Below the pieces are notes generated by a model, which worked only from the letters and a program-made list of their open reading frames with translations, did no database searches and was not told where the DNA came from. This document shows, piece by piece, positions 1 to 8,400 of a stretch of DNA of 17,022 nt. Origin of the DNA: Pelagophyceae sp. CCMP2097 (taxonomy: Eukaryota; Sar; Pelagophyceae); contig MU657214.1 in the NCBI GenBank assembly GCA_026770575.1, forward strand, positions 286,178 to 303,199. Direction: 5' to 3'. Every line of letters starts with the position of its first letter. The stretch's first letter is position 1. The position numbers and the translations under genes were made by a program.

Positions 1-180
1 CTTGCCGTCTTCGAAGACGCGGTAAATGGCGAGGGCCAATCCCATGACGGGTTTCGCCACGAAATCGGGACGATGCCTGCTGACCAAAGGCGCCGCTTTC
101 GACACAGCGCGTGCGGCTCCTCGGCTACCGACCTTGTGGGACGCCGCGGCACCGCCGCCCTTGCTCTTGGACCGAGCCAT
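1..180 (-). CDS. N-terminus of an unrecognised basic protein, cut by the window edge
   Basis: Reading leftward from the ATG at 180-178, 60 codons stay open to the edge of the window. The product starts MARSKSKGGG and has a lysine/arginine-rich first 35 residues. A more hydrophobic stretch follows, with the sequence PVMGLALAIYRVF at about residues 44-56. I do not recognise the family. The basic start could be a nuclear or nucleolar signal, or simply a flexible tail; this is inference. It is divergent from the TBC gene, with about 850 bases between the two starts. The gene call rests on an open frame with protein-like composition and a clean ATG. The rest of the gene, including any introns, lies outside the window. 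Confidence 0.5.
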   Translation of the reverse strand, partial: MARSKSKGGGAAASHKVGSRGAARAVSKAAPLVSRHRPDFVAKPVMGLALAIYRVFEDGK

Positions 181-635
181 GCGAGGCACGCTAAAAAGGA
201 ACACGAGCCGCACGACGGCCGCGTGACGCCGTCAGAATATCGCTGAAATGCCATATTTTTGACGAGAGGCGCGCGGTCTGCGCGGTCGGCGCCACCACGA
301 GCTCTCCCAAACAGTGTACAAACCGCTCTAAAGCGAAAAAATGTCCTCCGAACCGCTCGTGCGGGTCCAAAAGACTTCAAAAACATGTCAAGACGAAATG
401 CATAGCTCTATAGATTTGGACGTTATCTGAACAGACGACGCGTACGACTCCGACTCGTGCCGGAAGTACGCGGGGGATGGCCCCTTGGAAGTGGTGGCCC
501 CTTCTTGGGGAGAAAGGGCGCGACATAGAGGCCTGGGCCGCCGAAAACGTCGACGTGGCAGACGCCGAAGCGCGTTTCAAGGTCGGCGGACGATGGTTAA
601 AAGCGTCCCTTCCGGCGTCTGTCCTTCGGACATTC

Positions 636-682
636 GGAGACGCCGCTCGTCGGAGACGCCGCTCGCCGGAGACGCCGTCGGC
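636..682. repeat. 16-bp tandem repeat, nearly three copies
   Basis: Units start at 636, 652 and 668, each beginning GGAGACGCCG. The first two are 16 bp and differ at one base; the third is slightly shorter and diverged. It lies upstream of the TBC gene and has no evident function. Confidence 0.8.
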
Positions 683-720
683 AAAGGCGCCAGGCCCTGG
701 GCGATTTGTGGCGGGAAATT

Positions 721-752
721 GAACGACGCGACTTGTCTCCGAACGACGCGAC
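721..752. repeat. 12-bp direct repeat
   Basis: GAACGACGCGAC occurs at 721-732 and again at 741-752, separated by 8 bases. This could be chance in low-complexity DNA or a repeated regulatory site. Confidence 0.6.
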
Positions 753-1028
753 AGAAGAACGTTGCGAAAGAAGACGTTGACGCCAGAGCCCACCGGCGTG
801 TTCGTCCCTGGACGCGAGAGCCGACCCTGTGTGTTCGTCGACGCCCGAGACGTCGCCAGTAGCCATAGTCGATCGAGACGTTTCAGCAGCGGCCATCCGC
901 CGTCAAGACGTTTAAGAGGCATGCGACTTTCAACGCAGAACGCGGCGTCGACGGTCGCCTTTTAGGATCGGCACCGACGACGGCAACGCCGCGCCCCGGC
1001 GCTGCGGCTGCACCTGTGCGTCGTAGCG

Positions 1029-3887
1029 ATGCCCCCCCGAGGCGCGCGCCGCGGAGAGAAGAAGACGCGGAACACAATAGGCAACGGCGGTTCCTGCACC
1101 TTTACCGATGCGGCACGGCGCGCTTTGTTCTCCTTCACGCAGAGCTCCATTGTGGATGTGCTCTTGATGCGCGACGCAGAAGAAGTGACCGCGTCGCTCG
1201 CGAGGGTCCTCTGTGAGTTCTCCGCCGCCGACGACGACGCCTCGCGCGATACGCCCGGCGGCCCGTGCAGCCCGGCGCCGCAGCGGCCGCCTCATCAGGA
1301 TGACACTTATTCTGTTGGGGATGTGGCCGCTGTTGCCGCGGTCCTCTTACTTTTCGCGGGCGAGCGGGATGCCCTCAGGCTCCTGCGCGCTCTAATGGCG
1401 GCGTGCCTGCGGTGCCGCAACGGCCGGACGCTGGCGGCTGCGTCTCAATCGTTCGCCAGAGCGGCTATTGTATCAAACGCCGCCGCCGCGTTCGCCGTCG
1501 GTGAAGACGCTCTGGCGCTCTCCCTCGAAACTTTGGCGCCAAAGTGGTTGCTCAAGCTCTTCGTCGATGCCGTGCCGCTCTCTACTTTAGTCGCGCTCTG
1601 GGACGAGTGCTTTACAGCCATTGCCCTCCCGTTTCAGGGTCCGAGGTCGCCGGCGCGAAATTTGGCCCCGCGACCACAAAACCGCTCCGAAAACGACGCG
1701 TCGGCGGCGGACCGCGGCTCTCAAGCGGTGGTGCGGTGCGGCGTCGCGCTGGTCGCGGCGGCGGCATGTACGCTATGCGAGGCCGCCGAGGCCGCCGCTT
1801 CACGGCGGAGCTTGACGCAAGGCTGCGCCTGTGACGACAAACGCTTCGACGCGGCTTTGGCGTACGCCGTCGTCTCCGAACTGAGCGGCGACTCGGACGT
1901 CTGCGAGCTTTCGGCGGCTTTGAAACGACTCGATTTAATGAACTCACCCCACGCGCCTCACCGCCGACTCGACTCGCCAAACCCGCCTAACAGGGCTATT
2001 TCGCCGGGCGTGGCGCACCGGCCGCTCGGTCCCGCATCGCGGGCGCGGTCGAACGGCGCCTCGCCGTCGCGGCTGAGCCGCGCCTTGACGGCGTCGCCGT
2101 CGCGACTGAGTCGCACCCTGCAGTCGTGCTCAAGCACCGCTTTGCCGGCGAGGCGCAACGACTCGAGCCTCGACGCCACGTTGTACGGGCCGTCCGGGCG
2201 TTTGAATGCGCCGCTGCCGCCGGCCCGACGGCCCGTCTCCAAGGCACAAAAGCCCGTCTCCGTCTCCGAGGCTCGACGGCCCGTCTCCGAACCGAACCGA
2301 CGCGTCCCAAGGCCCGTCTCGGGGCCGGCTCGTTTGCCGGGCGCGACGGCACTGAGCCTGGCGCTGTCGGCTTCCTCAGTCGACGACGCGAAAGACGACG
2401 ACGCGCCCAACGGCGCGCCGTCGCGCGACACGCGGCGGTCGCACGACTACGCGCCGCCGCTTTCGCACGACGGCGCTCGCCACGAGGCCGCTTCGCCGTC
2501 GTCGACGGGTGCGGCTCCGTCGGCGGGGGCGCCGGCGTTTTCGGCGGTGTGTTTGGACAGAGCAGAGCGATGGCGCCAGATTCAGGAGGTGCTCCAGCAC
2601 TTAAAGTCTTCCGCACCCCGCGCCGCGCAGGGCACGCCGCGCGACCCGCCGGCGCGGCGCATGCGCGTGATAGCGGCGCCGCCGCAAACGGCGCAAGGCG
2701 TCGCGTCGCACGCCGTCTTTTCGCCCGCAGTGTCATCGTGCGCCGACTGCGGCCTCCCACGCCCGCCTCGAAAGCCGCGGCACCTCGTCGTGCGGTCCAA
2801 GGCCTCGTGCGGGTTTTACGAAGAGGAGCGGCCGGAGCCCGAGGCGGACGCGGAAGACCAGGCCTCGAGCGGACAGTGCGGCGTTGCCTACGTCTTCACG
2901 TACGACTCTGACGACTCGGGCCGCGAGACGGACTCGGGCGAGAGCGCGGCGGGTGACGAGGCCAAGTACGACGGCCGGTCGCTCGGAGACTCGGACGGCA
3001 GGCCGCGCGGAGACTCGGGCCCGCTCTCAGAGTCGCGGTCGTGCGGCTTCTCCGAGCGCGACGCGGACGCGGACGACGACGCGAGGCCGGCGCACGCCCG
3101 GCCGCGGCTGCGGCCGCGATGCGACAACGTCTCGGTTGAGCGCTTCGAAACCGCGGTGCTCTCGACGGACCTCTCCGCGGACTCGGCCGCGGCAATGCGC
3201 TTGCTCTACGCTTGCTGCACGCCGAGGCTGGCCGCCATTGAAAGCGCGTGTGCTTTGTTTTTTGGCGACGGACCGCCGAGGGCCCGGCTACGAAGGTTAC
3301 TCCGCGACCACGCGCGGCCAGCCGACCGCTTCGCCGTGCTCAGCGCGCGCGCGGCCACGCGCGTCGCGGGGACGCTCCGCGCCGTTTCCGCGGCCGCGGG
3401 TCTTCAGACGTCGGCCTCGCAGATTGTGGAAAAAGTGCATCTCCTGCGTCACACCTCAGACGGCGCCGTCTGCTGTGCGGCGCTCGAGCACGCGGCGCTC
3501 TCCGATGCCGCCGTCGCGCGCGCGCTCTGGGTCGACGGCGAGGGCGCCGAGGACGGGTCGATGGCGGCGGCTTCGGACGCTTATAAGGGCTTTTCTGCAC
3601 GCGCCTCGGCGCCGCGCCACTCCGACGACGGCTTCACGCCCCTGAAGTGCGTCTGTTCTTTGTCTTTGTCTGTTTTTGTCTATTCTTTGTCGGTCGTTCT
3701 CCCTTGTGTCGGTCGCATACGCGACACCAAACCGACGGTCCGCCAGGCCCCGCGGCAGCGGCGTCGCTGACTCGCCCGGCTGCGCCATCATGCTCTGCCG
3801 GCCAGACTCGCCGCAGACGACGTGCGCAATCATGTAGCCGCGGCCATCTGGCCCTGCGAAAGCCCGCTGGGACGCCCACTTTCTTAG
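1029..3887 (+). CDS. TBC (Rab GTPase-activating-like) domain protein with a long disordered tail
   Basis: Proposed exons are 1029-3646 and 3806-3887, giving 899 residues. Residues about 20-300 resemble a TBC domain, the fold that stimulates GTP hydrolysis by Rab proteins in membrane traffic. TFTDAAR (24-30) sits at the arginine-finger motif IxxDxxR. YSVGDVAAVAAVLLLF (94-109) aligns with the YxQG block. PKWLLKLFVDAVPL and LWDECF (171-195) match the WfltlF...P...iWD block. The glutamine of YxQ is replaced by V96, so GAP activity is doubtful. Insertions rich in Pro/Ser interrupt the domain. Residues about 310-700 are disordered, with repeated SPSRLSR and RPVS motifs, a CADC pair and an acidic stretch. 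The last 200 residues are helical and unrecognised. The uninterrupted ORF stops at 3770, but an in-frame intron restores the ending LAADDVRNHV to a stop at 3885-3887. Upstream exons are possible. Confidence 0.7.
3647..3805 (+). other. Predicted last intron of the TBC gene
   Basis: The donor is GTGCGT at 3647 and the acceptor is GGCCAG ending at 3805. The intron is 159 bases, a multiple of three, and contains a T-rich stretch of repeated TCTTTGTC-like words at 3651-3700. Splicing removes the TGA at 3768-3770. The sharp change to T-rich DNA supports an intron. The exact acceptor is an inference from frame and from the protein-like sequence beyond it. Confidence 0.6.
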
Positions 3888-4203
3888 TAAAGTGGTCTCT
3901 CATGGACACGTGCTTGGGCGTGTTGGAACTTGCAATGGAAGCGTCGATCGGCTCTCGAGCAAGTCGAGGGCGGGGGGGCAGCGAGGCTCTCCTCCGACGG
4001 CGCCCCGTAGAGATGTGCAGTCTTTCGTGATGCAAGAATGTCATCATCCAACGTCGCCATGGAGGGGTTGTGCTCCCGGCGGTCTTTTGGCGACCACCCC
4101 CGTCCGAGGCTCGGTGATCCCCGCATCGGGTCTTCGAAAGGTTGATTCATAAAAACCATTACTTGAGAGACTTGTGCAACAGCGTTCCGATTCCGCGCCC
4201 AGC
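3888..4203. other. Convergent 3' region between the TBC and Thx genes
   Basis: These 316 bases separate the two facing stop codons and must hold both 3' untranslated regions. I see no AATAAA signal, no repeat and no convincing reading frame. Open frames on either strand have no recognisable protein character. Confidence 0.5.
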
Positions 4204-5138
4204 TCAGATCGGTGTGAGTGCGGCGAGGAGGTCCTCGGGAGACATGACCACCTTCATCTTCTCGGCCATCTTGGCGGTGATGACCTGCTGGACTGACATC
4301 GGGGGGTCCTGGCGGTTGCCCCACTCGCCTGTAAAGCGCGTCAGCGGAGGCATGACGCACAACTCTTATAAAGGCCGTGCATGGGGGCGTCTCGAGTCGG
4401 CCCGGGCCGTCGTCTCAGAGGGGCCGTGTACGCGGGGGTACAGATTCGGCCCGGGCCGTCCTCTCATCGGGGCCGACTCTGGGGGCGTCTCGAGTCCTCT
4501 GATGGGGGCCGTCTAAGCAAACGGATCGAGTCGGCCCAGGCCGTCTCCACTTCTCTACTTTTCGTCTACGCAGCGGCGCGCGGAGCGTGAAGTACGGGTC
4601 GACGACCTTGCCCGCCTGCTTCTTCTTCTTCGGCCGGCAGATGCCGTTGGACTCCGCGTAGACCTTGCCCCTGTGCGGAAACGGCGGCTTCCACGCGCCG
4701 TCGACACCGTTTCAGCGTTCAAGGGACTCCAAAGACTCCGAGATGGCTCTCGCCCACTCGAGCGTGCGTGCGCACGGCACGCTCGCGCGGGACGCCCGCG
4801 GGACGCGCTCGCCGGAAGCACGGTGGCTTTGAAGCGGCGCGCGCCCCCGCTTCGAAACCGCCTTGGCCCGGCCTCTCTTCCCAGAGGGCGCGACATATGC
4901 GTGCGCCGAAAAATCGCCCTCCCGGCGCCCTCGCGATTCCCTTCGCGCTGCGCCGCCCGCGGCGTCGCGCGCTGCGGCGCAGCCGGGCCCGAGTCAAATT
5001 GACTCGTTGACGCTGCAAAACGGACCTCCGCGTGCGCTTGTCGTTGCGCCCCATCATGGCGACGCCCTGCGCGGGCGCGGGCGTGATGGTGAACGCGGCG
5101 GCGCCCGCCACGAGCGCGAGGAGAGAGACGAGCTGCAT
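4204..5138 (-). CDS. PSRP4: Plastid-targeted 30S ribosomal protein Thx (bTHX, PSRP4 family)
   Basis: Three exons in coding order, 5138-5026, 4670-4570 and 4328-4204, give 112 residues. Residues 1-16 (MQLVSLLALVAGAAAF) form a signal peptide ending in an AAF motif. A short transit-like stretch with TITPAPAQ follows, as in plastid proteins of red-lineage secondary algae. The mature core begins near residue 28: MMGRNDKRTRR and then GKVYAESNGICRPKKKK, created by joining exons 1 and 2. This is the MGxGDxRTRRGKI...RPxKKK pattern of the tiny bacterial ribosomal protein Thx and plant PSRP4, which sits in the head of the small subunit. About 60 residues follow that the bacterial protein lacks, ending in a helix-like AKMAEKMKVV and SPEDLLAAL. 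Both junctions keep the frame, and the last acceptor has a CTGAC branch-point-like word 9 bases upstream. The weakest part is the second donor. Without that splice, the frame runs through repeats to a TGA at 4417-4415. Confidence 0.85.
4329..4569 (-). other. Intron 2 of the Thx gene, filled with imperfect repeats
   Basis: The donor is GTAGAC from 4569 and the acceptor is TTTACAG ending at 4329, with CTGAC nearby upstream. The length is 241 bases. Between about 4378 and 4550 the DNA is a patchwork of imperfect copies of words such as CTCGAGTCGGCCC, CCCGGGCCGTC and ATGGGGGC(C)GTCT. Reading through gives a low-complexity tail, which favours an intron. Donor and acceptor are both phase 1. Confidence 0.65.
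4671..5025 (-). other. Intron 1 of the Thx gene
   Basis: On the minus strand the donor is AG|GTCCGT (intron starts at 5025) and the acceptor is CCGCACAG (ends at 4671). The intron is 355 bases. It splits an arginine codon inside the conserved RTRRGK motif of Thx, so the join is fixed by the protein family as well as by splice signals. Confidence 0.85.
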
Positions 5139-5159
5139 GATGCTATCGCTTTTAGAGTT

Positions 5160-5221
5160 GAAGAACGACCCTTTATACGTAAATCGACACGAAGAACGAC
5201 CCTTTTTACGTAAACGGACAC
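5160..5221. repeat. Tandem 31-bp promoter repeat, two copies
   Basis: Copy 1 is 5160-5190 and copy 2 is 5191-5221, with 28 of 31 bases identical. Each copy contains GAAGAACGACCCTTT followed by TACGTAAA. It lies 22 bases upstream of the Thx start codon. The conserved core suggests a bound element rather than neutral repeat DNA; this is inference. Confidence 0.85.
5172..5177 (-). promoter_or_regulatory. Probable TATA box of the Thx gene
   Basis: TATAAA reads on the minus strand in repeat copy 1, 33 bases before the ATG. That would put transcription start just ahead of the start codon with a very short leader. The second repeat copy has T in place of A at this point and lacks the TATA word. Confidence 0.45.
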
Positions 5222-5458
5222 CCTTAAAAGCGATTTTTAAATTGCGCGGAAAGCGCGAAAGGGGACCGCTCGGTTCGTCCACGGGCTCACGCGCGGGGCA
5301 TATTCCGCGCGTCTCGCCTGAATGAAAATACTTTGCTCGGATTTTCGCGTGCAGTTGCATTGAGCTCGAGTCAAAAGGCAAAAAGAGAAGGGCGAGCCCC
5401 GGGTCGCCACGGGCGTTTGCGGCCCCCGCGCCCGCCTACGGGCGCCCACGCCGGGCCG

Positions 5459-8400
5459 ATGGACCGCGCGCACGCGGGCACGAAGCGGCCCCGAAGCAGC
5501 TCGTCTGAAGAGGGTAAGACGAGCCTGAGCCCAAGGCGGGAGGGGCCCTTTCGATTTCCGGGGCGAAGCGCGTCTGGCCCTGACGATTCTCCGTCTGCAG
5601 GCGAGGTGGCCGAGTCGGGCCGGGACGCGGCGGCTCAAAGGCCGTCGTTGAACGTGGCTTCTTCGCCTCGCGTGCCGCCGCCTCCCGGCCCGGGTAGCGC
5701 GAGGAGCAACTCTGGTCGAGGCCCTCAAAACTCAAACTTCAGCGGCCGATGGGCAGGGTGCGTCGACGCGGCGGGGGAGAACGCCCGCCTCTTCAACGGC
5801 GGAAACGACGGCGGGTGGCCGAGGTCGCTCTGGAGAGGGGAGGTCGCAGATTGGCCTCGTGGCTTGAATACGGCGCGTCCGCGTCGACGACCGTGGAGGG
5901 CGCCCGCCAGTGCGGCGCGCAGGGCGTGCCGGGTCTCGCCTCTGCCGTTGCCGGGAGCGTCGGGTTCCCAGGTTCGTCTGAAGTTTGAACCTGAGACGAT
6001 TTTGATTAGGCCCTCTGGCGGCCAAAACGGCCAAACGTTCTCGCCGCGGCAGCAGGGGAACTTCGTCGGCGGCCGCGGCAACGGCGGCTACGCGCAGCAG
6101 TGCCGAAGCGGCGTCTTTGGCGAAAGTCTGTTTGAAAAACGAGCCTCCTCCGTCTGTGCCTCGACGCTCCCGCTTAGGGGCGGCCCCGGCGACTCGTGGC
6201 GCGGCCGACGGCACGACGACGGCGGCAAGGGAGGGCGCCACGACGACGGCGGCAAAGGCCGCTACGCGGGCGCCAACGGAGGCCCGCCGGCGTCGGACCA
6301 GGGCGGCAAGGGCAAGGGCGGCGCGCGCTGGGGCCCGCCGCCGGGCCGCGACGGGCCGCGAGATGGACCGCGCGACGGGCCGCGGGACGGGCCGCGCGAC
6401 GGCCAACGGGATGGGCAAAGGCCTAGCGGTTTCGACATTCCTCCAAGGTGTGACAACGACACTCCTCGAGGCCGCGACGAGACGCGCGGCCGCGACGAAG
6501 CGCGCGGCCGCGGCGACACGCCGCGCGGCCGCGACGGGTCTCGCGACACGTCTCGGGAACCGCGCGACTCGTCCAGAGAACACCGCGACACTTCGCGCGA
6601 CACTTCTAGAGAGCCGCGAGACACCTCCCGGGAACCGCGCGACCCGCCGCGCGACTCGCCGACGAACGGCCGTGACGCCGCTTTCAAGAAGGGGGGGCAC
6701 GGCAACAACCGAAAGACTTCTGCGTTCGACGTCATGCCCCATCAGATGCCGCACCCTTCCGCCGCCCACCCGTACGGCGGCCCGCCGCGCGCCTCGCCGC
6801 GGGCGTCGCCGCACGTGTTGCCGAGGCAGTCGCCTTTCCTCGGGTCGAGAAGCCCTTCGAACACGTCCCTCGCCCCGGGGCAGCTCTCGCCGTCGGCGTT
6901 CACGCTCGACGGCGGCAGCCGCACGCACCATGGCCGCTTCCCGCAGCAATTGGCGAGCCCGCCGCCGCCGCCGCCGCCACCGCCGCCAGCAAGGCAAGCC
7001 GAAAACGTTAAGGCCTGCGACGGCCCGCGCGACGGCCGCGACGGCCCGCGCGACGGCCCGCGCGACGGCCGCGACCGCCAGACGGCGTCGTGGGGCCAAG
7101 ACCCGCGCGACGCGGTCGGCGCGTTCTCGCAACCGCGTGGCGGCGACCAGCGCGACCAGCAGCGCGGCGACCAGCAGCGCGGCGACCAGTCTCGCGGCGG
7201 CGCGGACCAGTCTCGCGGCGCGACGCCCGGTGGGCAGTACCGCGGCGCGCCCGGCGACCGGCCGCCCGAGGCATTCCCCGGCGGCGGTTACAACGTGCGC
7301 CGCACCGACTCAGACAACGTGCGCCGCAACGACGCGGCGCCGGGCGCGCGCCGGCCCGACGAGCGCGCGCAGGAGCCGCGCGGCCGGCCAGACGACATGC
7401 AGCGCGGGCGTTCCGACGGGCCGGATCACCGCGACGGCCGCGACCGCCGAGGCCAGGACGACCGGCGCCAGGACGATCGGCGGCACGACGAGGACCGGCG
7501 GCACGACGAGGATCGCGGTCATGAGGAACGGCACCACGGCGACCACCGCGGCGGCCACGAGCGATCTGGCCACGGAGACAACCGCGGGCCTGGTCACGGC
7601 ATCCCCGGGCCGCCGCCGCCGCCGGGCGCCTCGCCGCGCGACGGCCGACGGTCCAACTTTTCAAACGTGCCGCCCGCGGGGGGTGGCGGCTACCAGGGAG
7701 ATGGCCCGCGCGGCAAGTTCGACGGGCGCAACGGCAGCCAGACGCCGGGCGGCCAGCGCGACCACCGCGACGACCACCGCGACCAGCGCGATGCTCGGGG
7801 AGACGACCACCGCGACGCTCGGGGCGACCAACGCGACCAACGCGAGGGCCGGCAGTCGCCGCACCTCGTGCCCGGCCGCTCTCCCGTGGCCGGCTACCAC
7901 CGCAGCGACGACGAGCGGCGACGCGCCGACGGGCCGATGCTCCCTCTGTCATTGACGGAATCACCGGAGCGGCGCCGATTGCCCGCGCGGAGCGGCGGGT
8001 CGCCGAACACGCTTGGCGAGGGCACGCCCGTGCCTCCGCCCGGGCGCGACGGCCGCGCCGAGGCGGCTCCGATGATGCCGTCTCCGCACGACGCGCCCGC
8101 CATGCCACCGCGGTCAAAATCCGACGCCAGCGACGAGGCGGGTAGCCCAACGGCGCGGTTGGGGGAGACGCCGCGCGTGACTCGCGTGGGCTGGGGCATG
8201 GGCCTGGCCCAGCCGCGAGAGGCGCCGCCGCCGATGCCGCGCATGGCCGGCGGTGAAGCCGAGGCGGACGTGTCCACGACGAAGCCTTCGCTCGGCTGGG
8301 GTCGCGGCCTCAGCGAGGGCCGCGCCGACGCAAAGTCGGCGAAACCGTCTTTAGGATGGGGGCAGGGACTCTCCAAGGTGTCTTCCAACGCGTTATGCGA

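Larger units (their letters stand above)
181..1028. other. Divergent intergenic region with short degenerate repeats
   Basis: This is the shared upstream region of the left-edge gene and the TBC gene. The part next to the left gene (about 230-420) is relatively AT-rich and may hold its promoter, but I see no certain TATA box. From about 590 on there are short tandem and dispersed repeats. The sequence CCTTTTAG at 958-965, followed by an open frame running into the TBC gene, looks like a splice acceptor, so a 5' exon of that gene could lie here. I could not identify one. ORFs on both strands here are arginine-rich and repetitive and look like chance products of GC-rich sequence. Confidence 0.5.
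5139..5458. promoter_or_regulatory. Divergent promoter region of the Thx and corepressor genes
   Basis: The 320 bases between the two ATGs must carry both promoters and 5' leaders. The half nearest Thx is strikingly AT-richer than its surroundings. It holds a tandem repeat at 5160-5221 flanked by an inverted 10-bp pair, ATCGCTTTTA at 5145-5154 and TAAAAGCGAT at 5225-5234. The half nearest the corepressor gene is GC-rich. No TATA box is obvious for that gene. Confidence 0.6.

Noticed and set aside
377..922. 181-codon minus-strand frame upstream of the TBC gene
   Set aside because: It is Arg-rich, is partly made of the 16-bp repeat, and has no recognisable domain.
3884..4360. 158-codon minus-strand frame
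   Set aside because: It overlaps the last Thx exon in another frame. The Thx frame there is protein-like (AKMAEKMKVV, SPEDLLAAL) and this one is not.
4555..4896. 113-codon minus-strand frame over Thx exon 2
   Set aside because: It is shifted by one base from the frame that encodes the Thx core and is Arg/Ser-rich.
5333..5458. Upstream extension of the corepressor frame
   Set aside because: It would start at TTG; the first in-frame ATG is at 5459, so the extension is treated as 5' leader.
5600..5672. tRNA-like segment: an A-box match (TGGCCGAGTCGG) with GCGAGG and CCTCGC ends at tRNA spacing
   Set aside because: There is no TTCRANNC T-loop and no proper T stem, and it lies inside the corepressor reading frame.
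5732..7132. 466-codon minus-strand frame
   Set aside because: It is an Arg/Ala/Val repeat shadow of the corepressor repeats on the other strand.
6117..7955. 612-codon plus-strand frame overlapping the corepressor
   Set aside because: It is Arg/Thr/Ala-rich nonsense produced by shifting the GC-rich Arg-Asp repeats by one base.
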